A stretch of DNA of 64,000 nt from Theobroma cacao. Taxonomy: Eukaryota > Streptophyta > Magnoliopsida > Malvales > Malvaceae. This document shows positions 1-11,323 of the stretch, piece by piece. Where the stretch lies: the NCBI RefSeq assembly GCF_000208745.1, contig NC_030851.1:7542672-7606671 (forward strand). The letters run 5' to 3'. Each line of letters begins with the position of its first letter. Position 1 is the stretch's first letter. The notes beneath the pieces are model-generated. The model saw only the letters and a program-made list of their open reading frames with translations, searched no databases and had not been told where the DNA came from. Position numbers and translations under genes: made by a program.

Positions 1-745
1 CATCTGGTTGGATCCCATCCTCAGACACCATTTCCTGGAACAACTTCAAGCCAATTTCTGCTTCCTCAATTTGCACATAACCCTCAATCATCACACTCCA
101 AGAGATAACATCTTTATTACACATTTCATCAAACAAGATTCGCGCGCCCATTAAGTCTGTATCCATATACATGCTCAACAAGGAGTTCTGAATAGAGTCA
201 ATGGCACATAATCCACTCCTAATCGTGTACCCATGAATTTCTAATCCTTCATGGTAAGCTCCAATACTGCGGCATGCCTGAATTACAAGAACCAATGTGG
301 AAGCATTCGGTGCAAACCCAGCTACCCTAGCCTTATTAAACCACCTTAAACCTTCTTTTAGAACACCCTGATCAAGGTGCCCATAAATAATAATATTCCA
401 AGACACTGAATCCCTATTCTGCATGCAATCAAAAGCACCCAATGCTGATTCCAAGTCCCCACATTTCATGTAAAAGTCCACAATGGAATTCCCAATGGAA
501 GCAAATGATTGATAACCTTGTTTGATCAAACATGCATGGACTGATTTCCCATCTGTGGGGGAGAGGTTCAGACATGCTTTGAGAATGGGAGGGAACACTG
601 AAGGATCTGATGGATGAACTCCATATCTCTTCATCTCCTGATAGTGAGAAAACACCTCTAGCCATTTTCCAACACGGTATGATTCTTTGATTCTCAAACT
701 CCAGCTTGGGAGCTTTGAACCCCAGAGGTTTGTCGGAAAGCGCAT
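1..745 (-). CDS. Pentatricopeptide repeat protein, 5' part (cut by window edge)
   Basis: A single open frame runs from an ATG at 745 to the window edge, about 248 codons, with an in-frame TGA three codons upstream of the ATG. The protein shows PLS-type PPR repeats: SVSWNIIIYG, DVISWSVMIEG, FYMKCGDL and SLLSMYM blocks spaced about 35 residues apart. PLS-type PPR proteins act in mitochondria or plastids and bind organelle RNA. The best remembered match is the Arabidopsis protein At2g17210, which shares the FYMKCGDL / FDCM-RDSVSWN stretch; this is from memory, not a search. No intron is visible, as is usual for the family. The C-terminal half, including any E or DYW domain, lies outside the window, so an editing role cannot be judged. 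Confidence 0.9.
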   Translation of the reverse strand, partial: MRFPTNLWGSKLPSWSLRIKESYRVGKWLEVFSHYQEMKRYGVHPSDPSVFPPILKACLNLSPTDGKSVHACLIKQGYQSFASIGNSIVDFYMKCGDLESALGAFDCMQNRDSVSWNIIIYGHLDQGVLKEGLRWFNKARVAGFAPNASTLVLVIQACRSIGAYHEGLEIHGYTIRSGLCAIDSIQNSLLSMYMDTDLMGARILFDEMCNKDVISWSVMIEGYVQIEEAEIGLKLFQEMVSEDGIQPD

Positions 746-1299
746 GGCGAATCAAAATACATAATAGTAATTGAAAAGTTCAACATCACCCAACTTGTTA
801 AACTGCTTGTGAAACAACTGAACCCTGCAGACCTGGCTTTCCTCAAATTTTCTCGTTTCTCATATTATATTATGAAGTTGAGTTACAGTTCCTACCTTGT
901 TGACGACGTGCGAGAGAAGGCATGAACTGGTAGTAAACAGAATGAAAGAAAAAGCCGGTAAGACAGGGTGGGCACTTTCAAGAAGCGAATTTTGAAGTAA
1001 ACGCATAGGGCTGGCAACCCAGATATGATTTCTCACTCATTTTGAATTGTGTCCCAGCCAGTGGAGCTCGAGGCATTAGTGAAAATTGAACAAAAACAAA
1101 AATGCATATCTAGCTAATTAAATAAATGTTAAGGCGAAAATCTTATTACATAGAAAAAGAATAAAGAAGATGATGATATTCCTACCAAAGCAACAAAGAA
1201 CCATAAAAATTTTCCCTTTTCTTCTCTTTGCCGTAACAAAAGAATTACATGTGTGAATAAGTGAAAGCAAGAAGGAAAAAAAAAAAATTTGGCCAACTA
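746..1299. other. Spacer between PPR and GAUT genes
   Basis: This 554-bp stretch holds the 5' flank of the PPR gene and, at its right side, the probable 3' UTR of the GAUT3-like gene, which ends at 1300. An A-rich tract lies at 1276-1287. No open frame of note and no repeat is seen. Confidence 0.5.
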
Positions 1300-4200
1300 T
1301 TATTCACTTATGTTGCAGAGTCGTAAATAATAGTTATCGACCTTTACATATTTAGACCAGTATGACTTGTACTTGGCGATGGCCAGATCCAACCATGGCT
1401 TATAGTTTCCATTGTAATGGATGACAGCTGCATTTTCTATCTCAGTTTGGTTGAGGGCTGGGTCATACCCAAGTCCTAAGACATGCCATTTTCGATCCAG
1501 TGGATAAGTCAAGTTATAGAATGTGATCAGTCCTGGCGGCAATGTGCCCAGCTTCCAAAGAGTTCTATCCTCATTCTGCAAAGCAGTTTCTTCATCAGTC
1601 GCAATATTCAGGAAACTACTGACAAAAAGATGTTTAGAAACTCAGAGTACATAACAATCAAAATGCCTTTTAAGTTATGCTAATATGACAGACATAGGAG
1701 AAAACAGTTTTCTGTGGAGAAAAAAAATATAATTTTGCATTAGAAGGAAAACAGAAACTTGTAAGAGAATTGAAACGTCAGAAAAGCTGTAGGGAAGCAT
1801 TACCATATCTTGCCAACGATGATATATTCCTGTTATGTTTCGCTTTCTCCATTCCTTCAAATCAAAAATATTCATCCCAAATGCCCAACCACAAGCATTT
1901 GAGTCAAAATTCTCTGAGATTTTTGGATTGGAGAAGTTGAGATACTTGTCAAATCTATGAAAGCTCTCTTTGCAGGTCTCCACTGCACCATTCACCATTC
2001 CTTGCAGATCTACATCCCAAAGAGGTGTCAAATCTTTCTGAACTACAATATCATCATCCAAAAATAGGATCTTGTGGAGTTTTGGGTACACTTCAGGAAG
2101 GTAGAATCTAAGATGATTCAGCATCGATAAGTATTTCGGATTCCTGTATTTGAGATGGTCAGATCCAACAGAAAGAGAGGATGGGTGATTTGCCTTGAAA
2201 TAATATTCTTTAACTCTGGAAGATTCAAGTTGACGAAGAACAGAACAGTAAGAGGAATTCAGCCACTTGAAATCATCGATGTTCTCAACCTGGATTGTTG
2301 CTTTTTCAGGTGCATTCAAGATAAACCACATTTTCATTGCAGCAAAATTCAGTTTATCAGTGACTATATGGAAAACATGTTTCTCAGGCTCATTTGCATG
2401 CAGCACTGTAGAATTGACAACCACAGATGTTGCCAGTACGTTATCAGAAAAGATGGCATAATGGTATAGAGAAGGGTCTTCAAGCTTTTCTTTATTAAGA
2501 TCCTTTTTGTTTTGATATCCATCAATGAAGTAGTCTGCTGCTAGCTGCAGAGGTAGGCAATGCAATGGTTTTGGGACAGTTTTTGCAGCTAGCTGAATCA
2601 AGAAGGCACTCCTTTTCTTCAGTGAACCTACATTATCTTCTGCTGACTGAAGCATGGCTCGAAGCTTTCTTGCAACTGTGAGACAATCATAGAGTTGATC
2701 CTTTGCTATAGACAGAGCATGGCCCATTGCTTTTGCATGATCAAGTGCACTGGAAATAGAACAACATACTTTCGAATGAAAACCAAAAATACATCTACCT
2801 GATAACCAGAAAACAGTGGACATAAAGTAATTATACCTTGGATGAAGCTCAGCATCAGAATTTGCTTCTCCAATAACATGTAGACTTTCTCTGACACATT
2901 TCAAAAGAGAATTGTAAAGGGCATTTTGGTTCTTAGACTTAGCAATGTTTGCATATGCCTTCGCCATAATAATCTGGTCACGCATAAGCTTCAAGGTAGA
3001 ATCAGAATTAGGATTTTCAAAATCTTTTCTCCATAGGCTGTATTTTCCCTTGCCAACAGTGTCCATATTTGTCAAGCTCTCAATTGCTGCTGTTGCTTGC
3101 ATCTGCTTGTCAGCCTCTTTATCTTGACGGATGAGTTCTGCAGTACGGAAATCCCTCCTTTTTTGCCGCAATATCTGAAGAGTATAAATACTATGACAAA
3201 TCTAGACCAACCATGCAGGATGCATAAAGTAAATACACAGTAGTGTCAGACATTTTACCTGACGCTTGAACTTCACAGGGCTCCATGATGCCCTCTGAAG
3301 ACTTTGAATTTCACCTTCCTCCAACTGATGATCATCTATAAAATGTTCAACCATTCCTTCAAATGTTTTCCTAGGTTGATATGAATCTTTCAGTTTAAGC
3401 ACCTAGGAGATAATTTTTCAATCAGGGATGTCAACAACTTGAACTAGGAAACAGTAGATAAATTAGGGCTGATGATATAATTTTCTTTTTCCTGGCCATG
3501 TAACCTGCATAACTGTTGAAACTGTTCAAGCTGATGATAGGACGGTGCTTAGATCATAACCTTATTTTAGCTATAGTAGCTGTTATGAATTTGAACACGA
3601 TGAATAAGCATTGAAAACTTAATTTTGAGTATAGGACCATGAATTACGAAAACCAGTTTTGCAAAATAAAATGGAAGTACCTGTGGGCCCTTAAGGTTGT
3701 CAGGATCTCCATTACTAGGGTTTTCCAGAACCCATGAAGCAGAAAGGTCCTTCATTTTCACCCTACTAGTTCTAACAGTGCCAGAAGCATCGCTGTAAGT
3801 TGCAATTATGTCAATATCCTGTATGAAACAAATATATATGAGCATCATTAGAATCAGTAGTTAAGAGGAAAAAGCTCCACTCCTTACCTTCTCACTGTCA
3901 TTGAGAATTAGAGCAGCAGAGGAAGCATCCTCTTCCTGCTCAGTCAATATTCGAGGTTATGCAATGTATTTAAGAAAACAATTTTTTCAATGTAAGAAAT
4001 CATGAAAATGCAGGCAAAGGTATGGCAGACGATAATTAGTCATGGAAACCGCCAAATTTCAATAAATCAAAACTACAACATGATTCAATGGTATAAATAT
4101 GATGAAGGAACCTTTCTGTCATACTGCGGCTGATATGCTTTAAGTCCCCTTCCACTGAAAGACATAACATTAAACAAACAATCAAAGATCAATTAAATTT

Positions 4201-4680
4201 AGGAAGAAAAAATCTCCAAAAATAAAACTTCTTAGAAATGATCTTACGTTGTTTTATTATCTGATATGTCTGCATCAGCATTAACAATACTGAAAAAAAC
4301 CTGACAGAATATATACCAGGCATTACCGGTGTCAATTTACATTCTTAACAATAATTAACTAAAAAACGGCATAGAAAGAGAACAGAGCAAGGAATTAATT
4401 ATCTAATAAATGCTCGCATTTTTCATTTTATTTTAATATTACGATTGATTCGGGTATTAACTTAATCAAATTACATAAAAGATCTAAAACATTTATAATC
4501 GATCCATTAAAACCCTAAAAAGGACAAAACAACTATTTTAAATCCAAATTAAGCAGATTGAGAGAAGTGAGGAGATTTGAGAGTGATAGAGAGAGGGAGA
4601 GATGCCAGAGTGCGTACAAATATGAAACAGGTGAGTAGAACGGAATCGAAGCGCCAGAAACTCCTCGAACCTGCTTCCAT
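1300..4680 (-). CDS. GAUT3: Galacturonosyltransferase, GT8 family, GAUT3-like
   Basis: Nine coding exons with GT-AG junctions fit without frame conflict: 4680-4618, 4300-4248, 4154-4112, 3935-3888, 3818-3681, 3402-3259, 3174-2837, 2749-1804 and 1575-1300. They sum to 2049 bp, 682 aa. GAUT proteins are Golgi type II membrane enzymes that add galacturonic acid during pectin synthesis. Visible marks are a short basic N-terminus, a hydrophobic anchor (about residues 13-30) split by intron 1, a charged stem, and a C-terminal GT8 domain with the FLDDDIVVQ metal/sugar-nucleotide motif near residue 507, followed by NACGWAFGMN and LPPGLITF. Length and the LKLMRDQIIMAKAY stretch point to GAUT3 rather than the shorter GAUT4; GAUT1 (about 673 aa) is the other candidate. 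The start ATG at 4680 is inferred because it alone gives an in-frame membrane anchor after splicing. No damage is seen. Confidence 0.88.
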
Positions 4681-5369
4681 CTATAGGGAAGAGAGATTTG
4701 ATTTTGGATTTTGCTTAAAGTCCAGTAGGAGTGTGACGAACGAGACTTACATATGTCATCAATCAAGATCGCTATATTTCGCCGTCCTTTGTCCCTTTTT
4801 TCTTTTCTTTTTATCTGTCTTTGTCGACGACTCGTCGTCTTCTTCAACTACGCGTTTCTCTAAAGTGCGCCCGGAAGCTCACGAAACCAGTGCGGCTCAA
4901 CCAAATCAGTTCTCCGACCGCTTTGACACTTTCTAATTTTTCCTTTTTCTTTTGTTAATTTGACGATAATGAAAGTGATTTTTTTTTCTATTAAAATAAA
5001 GAGTAAAAGCCGAATTAATATCACATAAAAAAAATATAGTAATAGTACTAGCATAATCTTAGCAAAATGTTTTTAGTCAAAACATGTTAAATTGAGGATT
5101 TGAAATTAACATGTTGTGTTGGTGCTTCAAATTTTCATGGCTCCACTTGGAAAACAACAAGAGAGTAGGTTATAGCACCGTCAACCACAGATGACTTTAA
5201 TGGATTAAAAAATGTTTTACCTAAATGAGGATATTATTATGATAAGAAATGATAAGGTTATAATTTTGCTGGGTAATCCAAGTGAGATACATAAAATATT
5301 TTATCTTTTAAATTAATATTTTTATGTATGTTATATTATCATTATTTTTATATTTTCTCTATAAATTTG
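4681..5369. other. Upstream region of the GAUT3-like gene
   Basis: This is the 5' UTR and promoter side of the GAUT gene, followed by AT-rich DNA. Short ORFs on both strands here are not supported by any protein family. Confidence 0.4.
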
Positions 5370-6030
5370 AAACCACTTATGACACTATTTATTCAAAGAA
5401 TAAAATAAAATAGTTATTTTATGAGAATAGAATAAGGAATGAATAAAATAAAATAATTATTATATTATTTGGTTTATAAAATTGAATAAGGTAAGAATTG
5501 TTATTATAACTTATTCTGATAGGAATAGTTTTGAAATAATTAAGAAATAAATGATAAAATGATAAAATTATTTTTTATTATAATTTAATAAATTAGGCAA
5601 AATTAATCATTATTATAATTTAATAATATATTTTTCCTTTTTTAATCTTTTAATTCTTATTTTCATTAAAANATTAATATGATTTTTATTTCAATTTCTT
5701 TTTATTTTTTCACTATTTGTATTTTTATTTTTTAATCTTTTCATTTCTATTTTCATTAAAAATTTAAACACTAATAACTTATTATTAAATTATTAATATA
5801 TTTTTGTATTTTAATTTCTTTTTACTTTTTCTTTTTTTATTCTCATTTTTTATTTGTAGGTTGTAATTATTTTCAATAAATAGGGACATTTTTGTCCACT
5901 AAATTTTTGACTCTATTCCATAGTCATGGAATAGCCATTAACAAGGAGAGGTGGGGAATGGCCAAACCAAGATTTTGGAGAATAACCATTATTCCCAACT
6001 TCAAAAACCAACCAAACAAAAAAATAAAAA
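5370..6030. repeat. AT-rich MITE-like element, family B, copy 1
   Basis: A non-coding AT-rich segment carrying GAATAAAATAAAATAGTTAT near its left end and GGAATAGCCATT / GGAATGGCCAA plus CCAACCAAAC near its right end. The same end motifs, in reverse orientation, bound the segment at 31835-33012. This pairing suggests a dispersed non-autonomous DNA transposon. Exact ends and target duplication were not resolved. A single N lies at 5672. Confidence 0.5.
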
Positions 6031-6332
6031 TGAGAAAGGAATAAGGGGGGCAGTAGCTTAGCTAATCCCCCGCACCAACCGTCCCATTAATGCAATCATT
6101 AAAATAACACAATTATAAGAAAAATTAGCCTCTATGCACATTTTATGTAAGTAAAATCAAGTCATGTATTACAAAATATCTACTTTTAATCCATATAATT
6201 TAATTTATGTGGAGAAGAGAATATTAACTAATGCAAATTATGATTATTATATTATGGAATCTTTTTAATTCATCTTATTCTAAGTCGATGCTTTTAATCA
6301 ACCTCACAAAAGAGAAACAATGTAAAATATTA

Positions 6333-6745
6333 AGATATAATATTTTTAAATTTTTTTAAATTATTTAAATAATTTTTATTTTTTTATTAAATTCAATCAA
6401 GTTTTTATATTTTTATTTCAAATCAAATAAATTTTTATAATTAATGATTGATTAAATGTTATTAATTAAAAGTCACTTATTATTTTTTATAACATGTAAT
6501 AGTAACATGAAAAATAAAAAATGTCAAGCGATTTGATCATTGTACCACATCTGTCGTGTTATCATTTAATTACAAGTTATTTTTTAATTAACAACAACAA
6601 GTTGATTGTAATAGACCTTTAAGTATATAAGTCTATTTAATTCAAAATAAAATATAAAAATTTAATTCAATATAATAAAAAATAAAATTTTATTTAAATT
6701 TTACTAAATAAATCAAAAGATTTTTTTCAAGTATTATATCAAAGA
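6333..6745. repeat. Long-TIR MITE, family A, copy 1
   Basis: The two ends are imperfect inverted repeats (GATATAATA near the start, TATTATATC at the end, continuing inward for over 100 bp). The interior carries TCAATCAAGTTTTTATATTT and its inverted counterpart. Three other copies lie at 21345-21802, 27872-28330 and 60950-61400. It is non-coding. The structure is that of a fold-back MITE; the superfamily is not assigned. Confidence 0.6.
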
Positions 6746-6964
6746 TTAACTATGACCGTTCATAAAAAATTCATTGTCCCCATGAAAACGAAAAAGAAAA
6801 AACAATTTATTTCGCTCATAAGCAAAATAATTGCAATTTTATTACTCTTCATATTTCTCTGGGATCAGATTATTGAGAAAACACAAAGAGAAAGGAAAAG
6901 CTTAGCCACCAAAAACGAAAACGGAAAGAACATCAGGAGTTTTATCGTACGGTAAGGATCGTAT

Positions 6965-7834
6965 TCATATTTGCTTCTTTTTTTTCTTCTCCAAATAATA
7001 GTGGTTTCGCTGGAAGTTCAAAACCGCCCAAACCAGATGCCAACAACTAATCCCAGGCCAAAGCTGAGAGAAAGAAATCAAACAGCTATTAGCACTTTGC
7101 CACAGCAGGAAATTACTCAGCCGATTTTCACCTGAAGTACGAATTATAATGTCAGGATCAGGTGCAATTGCCATGTACATGTGCTTCTCAATATCTGCTA
7201 ACTTTAAAACGTGGTTGCCCTGCCCCGGATTACACATGCTGATCCTCCCTTCTGAAATCGACTCCTGAAGTTGAATCTGAGCCAGCTTTTCTTGACAAGT
7301 TTCTTGAATAGCATGTAGGATTTCATTCCTGGAAGTGTAGGCAAAGCAGACTGTGAGCAAAGTATTAGAGTTGTTGGCGGTAGCCACCATCAGTCTCTTG
7401 GCTGCATCCTTAATGGGGTCGCTTAAGAGTTCCATGTTCCCTGAGAAATGAACCTTGACTCCATAGCGGCTAAATAAGCTATCTTTTTTACTTAATTCTA
7501 GTTCGATCTTCTCCAGCATCAGATCCATGATATATTGAACTTTGTCAGGCCCACGCTTGAAATTATCGATGCTGAAGGCGTAGGCTGTTATATATTTTAT
7601 CCCCAGTTCACAGCAGTAAATAACCATGAGCATGAGGGCCAAATACCCAGCTTTGTGTCCTGCCCCCTCTTTAAGGTTTCGCTGCTCTCCATATCTTCTA
7701 TTTCCATCCATTATGAAGGAAATGTGAGTAGGGAGTCTACCAACAGAAAGAACAGAGAATATGCATTTTCGTTGTAAGTAGCTCAGTTTCCAGAGGAACC
7801 GTCTTGCTGATATACTTATTCCACCTTTCTCCAT
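6965..7834 (-). CDS. Cis-prenyltransferase 1 (dehydrodolichyl diphosphate synthase-like)
   Basis: This is an intronless frame of 289 aa. Cis-prenyltransferases add isopentenyl diphosphate units to an allylic primer to make Z-polyprenyl diphosphates such as dolichol precursors, usually at the ER. The family motifs are all present: FIMDGNRRY with the catalytic Asp, GAGHKAG, YAFSIDNFKR, HFSGN, and IIRTSGENRLSNFLLWQ, ending in LNFQRNHYYLEKKKKKQI. The start at 7834 (MEKGG) is chosen because CPT2, CPT3 and CPT4 start in the same way; an in-frame ATG four codons upstream (7846) is possible. It resembles plant DHDDS 6-like enzymes. Product chain length cannot be told from sequence. It is the most downstream member of a five-gene array on one strand and has no visible damage. 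Confidence 0.92.
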   Translation of the reverse strand: MEKGGISISARRFLWKLSYLQRKCIFSVLSVGRLPTHISFIMDGNRRYGEQRNLKEGAGHKAGYLALMLMVIYCCELGIKYITAYAFSIDNFKRGPDKVQYIMDLMLEKIELELSKKDSLFSRYGVKVHFSGNMELLSDPIKDAAKRLMVATANNSNTLLTVCFAYTSRNEILHAIQETCQEKLAQIQLQESISEGRISMCNPGQGNHVLKLADIEKHMYMAIAPDPDIIIRTSGENRLSNFLLWQSANSCLISFSQLWPGISCWHLVWAVLNFQRNHYYLEKKKKKQI

Positions 7835-8285
7835 ATGCAGGGTCATCGCTCGATATAAGCAAAACTATTATGATCCCACTCGGTTGGAATTGACATGAAA
7901 GTAAGAAGAGATGACAAAAACAATGGTGTTAACTGTGTGTAGAGAGGAAGGAAGAAAAAACAGAGCAGCGGATGGAGAGAAAGATTCTTCATTAGTCAGC
8001 AAACTCAAAATATATACAAGGATCATATGGCAACACTTGTTTACAAAAGGGACAAGTGTTATTAACTTGAACATGCACAAAGACACCTCATGTCAGCTGG
8101 TGTACTACACCTAATAACCACGAAGCAAAATACAAAGTAAAACAAAAGATAATATAAATGCATGCTGAGTCAATGCATGCTTTATCTCTTACAGGAATAA
8201 AGCACTATCCTTTTGTTGTATTTGATAAAGAAAGCGATTCTGATGCAAAGTACTCGCTGTTAAGTTAGTCCATTTCCTTGGCGAT
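7835..8285. promoter_or_regulatory. Upstream region of CPT1 with paired RY-type motifs
   Basis: This is the 5' flank of CPT1. Two ATGCATGC octamers, each containing a TGCATG/CATGCA RY core, lie at 8158-8165 and 8173-8180, about 325-345 bp upstream of the start. RY cores are bound by B3 factors such as ABI3/FUS3 in seeds; that these sites work here is inference. The flank does not resemble those of CPT2 and CPT3. Confidence 0.3.
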
Positions 8286-8926
8286 ACACCATTCCCTTGA
8301 TATTTTCAAGGCCTCCTCACGCATTGATTTCTAAATAATTACATGCCTATGAAGGTCAACAAGTTGCCCAAATTTGCATCTTACTCAAGCAAGTTACTAC
8401 AAACTACATACAATATAATATGGTTGAACTTGTTCTGTAAACCGAGTTGTGCTTTATGAATTTGCGAGTCTCAGAGTGACTTCATCTGGTAATTTGTACT
8501 TGAACTTTTATAGCACCTTCATGCTTAGCGATTTTTATTTAGAAAGTAAGACCAGTGACGCGTAGCTTTTGATTAGAAACAATTGGCTGATCTCAGGAGC
8601 AATCCTATAGAAACTTAAGCCTGATATTTGCGAGTATGACTGACAATTTGTCTAGGATACCCCTGCTTGTACATATGGAGAATTCAGATTCACAAATTCC
8701 CGTTGAAATAATCTTACCCCGGAGCAAAAGGAGCTTGTAATTGCAGCAAACAAAACATGTGCGTCATCTAGGAATGTAAAAGAAAAATGCCCTTTGCGTG
8801 GCTTGTATCCTATTGACAGTGCATTGTCTCTTGTTTATTGCAGTTGCATATAATATGTTATTGTGGGACAAGAGTATTAACTCTAATACAAGAACGAACT
8901 CGCTGACCAGAATAATAACGACAATA

Positions 8927-9835
8927 CTATGATTTACTAGGTGGAGAGGACGAAAAGTATGAACCATTTGCAAGGTCTACAGCTGCCTTTTTTTTCTTCC
9001 CAAAATAGGGGTGGTTTCGTTGAAAATCCAAGACCACCCACGCCAGATGCCAGATGCCAAACTTGGGCCAAAGTGTGAACGAGGAAGACAACCGGCTGCA
9101 AGAAGTCTGCCACAGAAGGAAATTGCTTAGGCGGTACTCCCCCGCCGTGCGGATCAAAATGTCAGGATCTGGTGCAATGCCCATATACATGTGCTTTTCA
9201 ATATCTTCTAACTTTATAAGGTCTTGATCACCCTGATGAATATCTCCATTCTTACCTTGTAAACCGTTGCTAGCATCAATGCCGCTGATTTCTTGAATAT
9301 GATCACATTTCTCTCTGCATGATTCTCGAACAGCATGCAAGATCTCGTCGGTGCTATTGTAGGCAACGCAAATCGTGAAGACAAATTTAGAGTTATCAGC
9401 AGTAGATTCCATAAGTCTCTCGGCTGGAATTCTAATATCTGCCCCCAAGAGTTGTAGGTTTCCTGCAAAATGAACTCTCATTGGACAACGTTTCACCATC
9501 CTAGTCAAGAGCGGAATACTTTCCCTCACCAAATCCATAACTTTTTGAACTTCCTCTGGCTTTCTTTTGAAATTATCGATGCTGAAGGCATAAACAGTAA
9601 GATGTTTCACACCAAGCTCGTAGCAGCAAACGAGCATGTACAAGAGAGCCAAAGTCCCTGCCTCATAACCTGCCCCTTTATCTACCTTCTTGGTTTTAGC
9701 ATATCTTCGGTTTCCATCCATAATGATTGCAATGTGAGAGGGGATTGGACCAACTCTAAGAACTCGAAAGACACATTTTCTAAAGATACTTCTCCATCCA
9801 GACAAGATTTTGCTTTCAATAACTCCTTTCTCCAT
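8927..9835 (-). CDS. Cis-prenyltransferase 2
   Basis: An intronless frame of 302 aa with the full family order: IIMDGNRRYA (catalytic Asp kept), YAFSIDNFKRKPEEVQ, HFAGNLQLL, and LIRTAGEYRLSNFLLWQ. One motif residue differs: the usual GAGHxAG reads GAGYEAG, His to Tyr, confirmed on the DNA (codon TAT in the 9675-9690 region). It has a serine-rich C-terminal tail of about 18 residues (ending SSSPPSKS) beyond the basic KKKK run, shared only with CPT3. It is the sister of CPT3, same length and near-identical layout, from the tandem duplication. The enzyme is probably folded. Whether the His to Tyr change affects catalysis is unknown. Confidence 0.9.
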   Translation of the reverse strand: MEKGVIESKILSGWRSIFRKCVFRVLRVGPIPSHIAIIMDGNRRYAKTKKVDKGAGYEAGTLALLYMLVCCYELGVKHLTVYAFSIDNFKRKPEEVQKVMDLVRESIPLLTRMVKRCPMRVHFAGNLQLLGADIRIPAERLMESTADNSKFVFTICVAYNSTDEILHAVRESCREKCDHIQEISGIDASNGLQGKNGDIHQGDQDLIKLEDIEKHMYMGIAPDPDILIRTAGEYRLSNFLLWQTSCSRLSSSFTLWPKFGIWHLAWVVLDFQRNHPYFGKKKKAAVDLANGSYFSSSPPSKS

Positions 9836-9884
9836 ATCAAATTGTTCTACTTAAAGTGACAGATGAGATACGAAGTTGCAGAGT

Positions 9885-9955
9885 AAAATATTTAAGGCAC
9901 CATTTCATTGTCATGCTTTTATCGGTAACGCGCCAAGACAGCCGATCCAGTGGTC
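9885..9955 (-). promoter_or_regulatory. CPT2 core promoter with conserved CGCGCCAAGACA block
   Basis: AAAATATTTAAGG at 9885-9897 (TATA-like, about 55 bp upstream of the ATG) and ACGCGCCAAGACA near 9937-9949 followed by CCGATCCA. Both are kept in the CPT3 promoter (12283-12350) although the sequence between them has changed. Function is inferred from conservation only. Confidence 0.45.
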
Positions 9956-10035
9956 ATGTTGGATGCGTGACAACTTATCACAAACACTGAAGTGGCATGC
10001 AATTTGTTTGTTCCAGGAATTGCTCTACTAACCTT

Positions 10036-10510
10036 GTCAATTTAAAGCTGAGGGAAAACCTCTCTTCATTTTTTTACTACTCCCACTTTTGTTTTTCTGA
10101 GAATTGCTAAAAGAGTCAATAATTTCTGTCCCAAGCATGGCATAATGGGTGCCACTGTAGACATAAACAAAATTCTTGGATCACATTGACAGCAATCTAT
10201 CCTTATTTGGGCTTCAGTCGTTAGCCCACATAGCACTAACTCTTATTATTTTTACTACATATGTATTACGCGTAGATAATTAATTACGTGGATATCATAA
10301 TTATAAAAACAAAAATATATATTTAATTGTGAATTATTTTAATTAATTCTTGATTAATTAAAATTTAAAGTACAAACATATAAAATATATGTGAGTAACA
10401 AAATTTATCTTCATGAAAAACACTAAAATTAAACAAATCTAATATCTAAAATAATTTATTTTATAACTACCAATATAGTGTAATAGATGTCTTAACTTGT
10501 GAATTCAGAT
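10036..10510. other. AT-rich spacer between duplication units
   Basis: No gene is seen. It is AT-rich DNA with GC-poor short repeats, separating the two CPT duplication units. It has no counterpart beside unit B, so it is either an insertion or older spacer. Confidence 0.4.
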
Positions 10511-11323
10511 GCACCATTCCTTTATATTTTTGAGGCCTCATACACTGATTTCTAAATTATTACATGCCCATAAAGGCTAAGAAGTTGCCCAAATTTGCAT
10601 CTTACTCAAGCAAGTTACTAAATATATATATAAATATGGTTCAACTTGTACTGTAAACCAAGTCGTGCATTATAGCTTATAAAAATTAACTTCTATTATT
10701 ATAAAGCTTTTGGCCGATGTACCTTCCCTGTTAAGTGATGAAAACGTGGATACAAATGTTTTGGGTAATTTCCACTTAAGCATGCAATCAGTATAAAACT
10801 ACTACTGCTATGCTTATTTCTTAGAGTACAGATGAGAAACCGAGATATGAATTGGCAAGTCTCAGATCGAGTGACTTGACACGGTAATTTGTACTTGGAA
10901 CTTTTATAGCACCTTCATGTACTAAGTGATTTTTATTTAGAAAAAGTAAGACCACCGATGCATATGTTTTGATTAGAGACAATTGGCTGATCTGAGGAGA
11001 AATTCTAGAGAAACTTAAGCCCGATATTTTTAAGTATGACCTGACAATTTGTCCAGGATAACCCTGCTTGTAAATTTGGAGAATTCATATTGGCAAATTC
11101 GCGTTGGAATAATCTCATCGCTTGTAATTGCGGCAAACAAAACATGTGCCTCATCTAGGAATGAAAAAGAAAACTGCCCTTTGCGTGAATTGTATCCTAC
11201 TGACAGTGCATACATACTGCATAGTCTCTTGTTTATTGCAGTTGTACATAACATGTTATGGTGGGACAAGAGTATCAACTCTGACACAAGAAACAACTCG
11301 CAGACCGGAATAATAACGACATA

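Larger units (their letters stand above)
8286..10035. repeat. Tandem duplication unit A (carries CPT2)
   Basis: About 1.75 kb that aligns along its length with 10511-12443: 3' flank, CPT gene and promoter. Shared landmarks are the ACACCATTCC / GCACCATTCC left ends, AAGTTGCCCAAATTTGCATC (8361 and about 10582), GATTAGA-ACAATTGGCTGATCT, and GTTCCAGGAAT at the right ends. The duplication therefore copied flanks as well as gene. Confidence 0.8.

Noticed and set aside
429..755. Minus-strand ORF of 108 aa
   Set aside because: Out-of-frame shadow of the PPR gene, whose own frame is open to the window edge.
4577..4936. Plus-strand ORF of 119 aa
   Set aside because: Antisense to the first exon and 5' region of the GAUT3-like gene; no family motif.
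6752..6955. Plus-strand ORF of 67 aa with a hydrophobic segment
   Set aside because: Lys/Ile-rich AT DNA beside a MITE and downstream of CPT1; no relative recognised.
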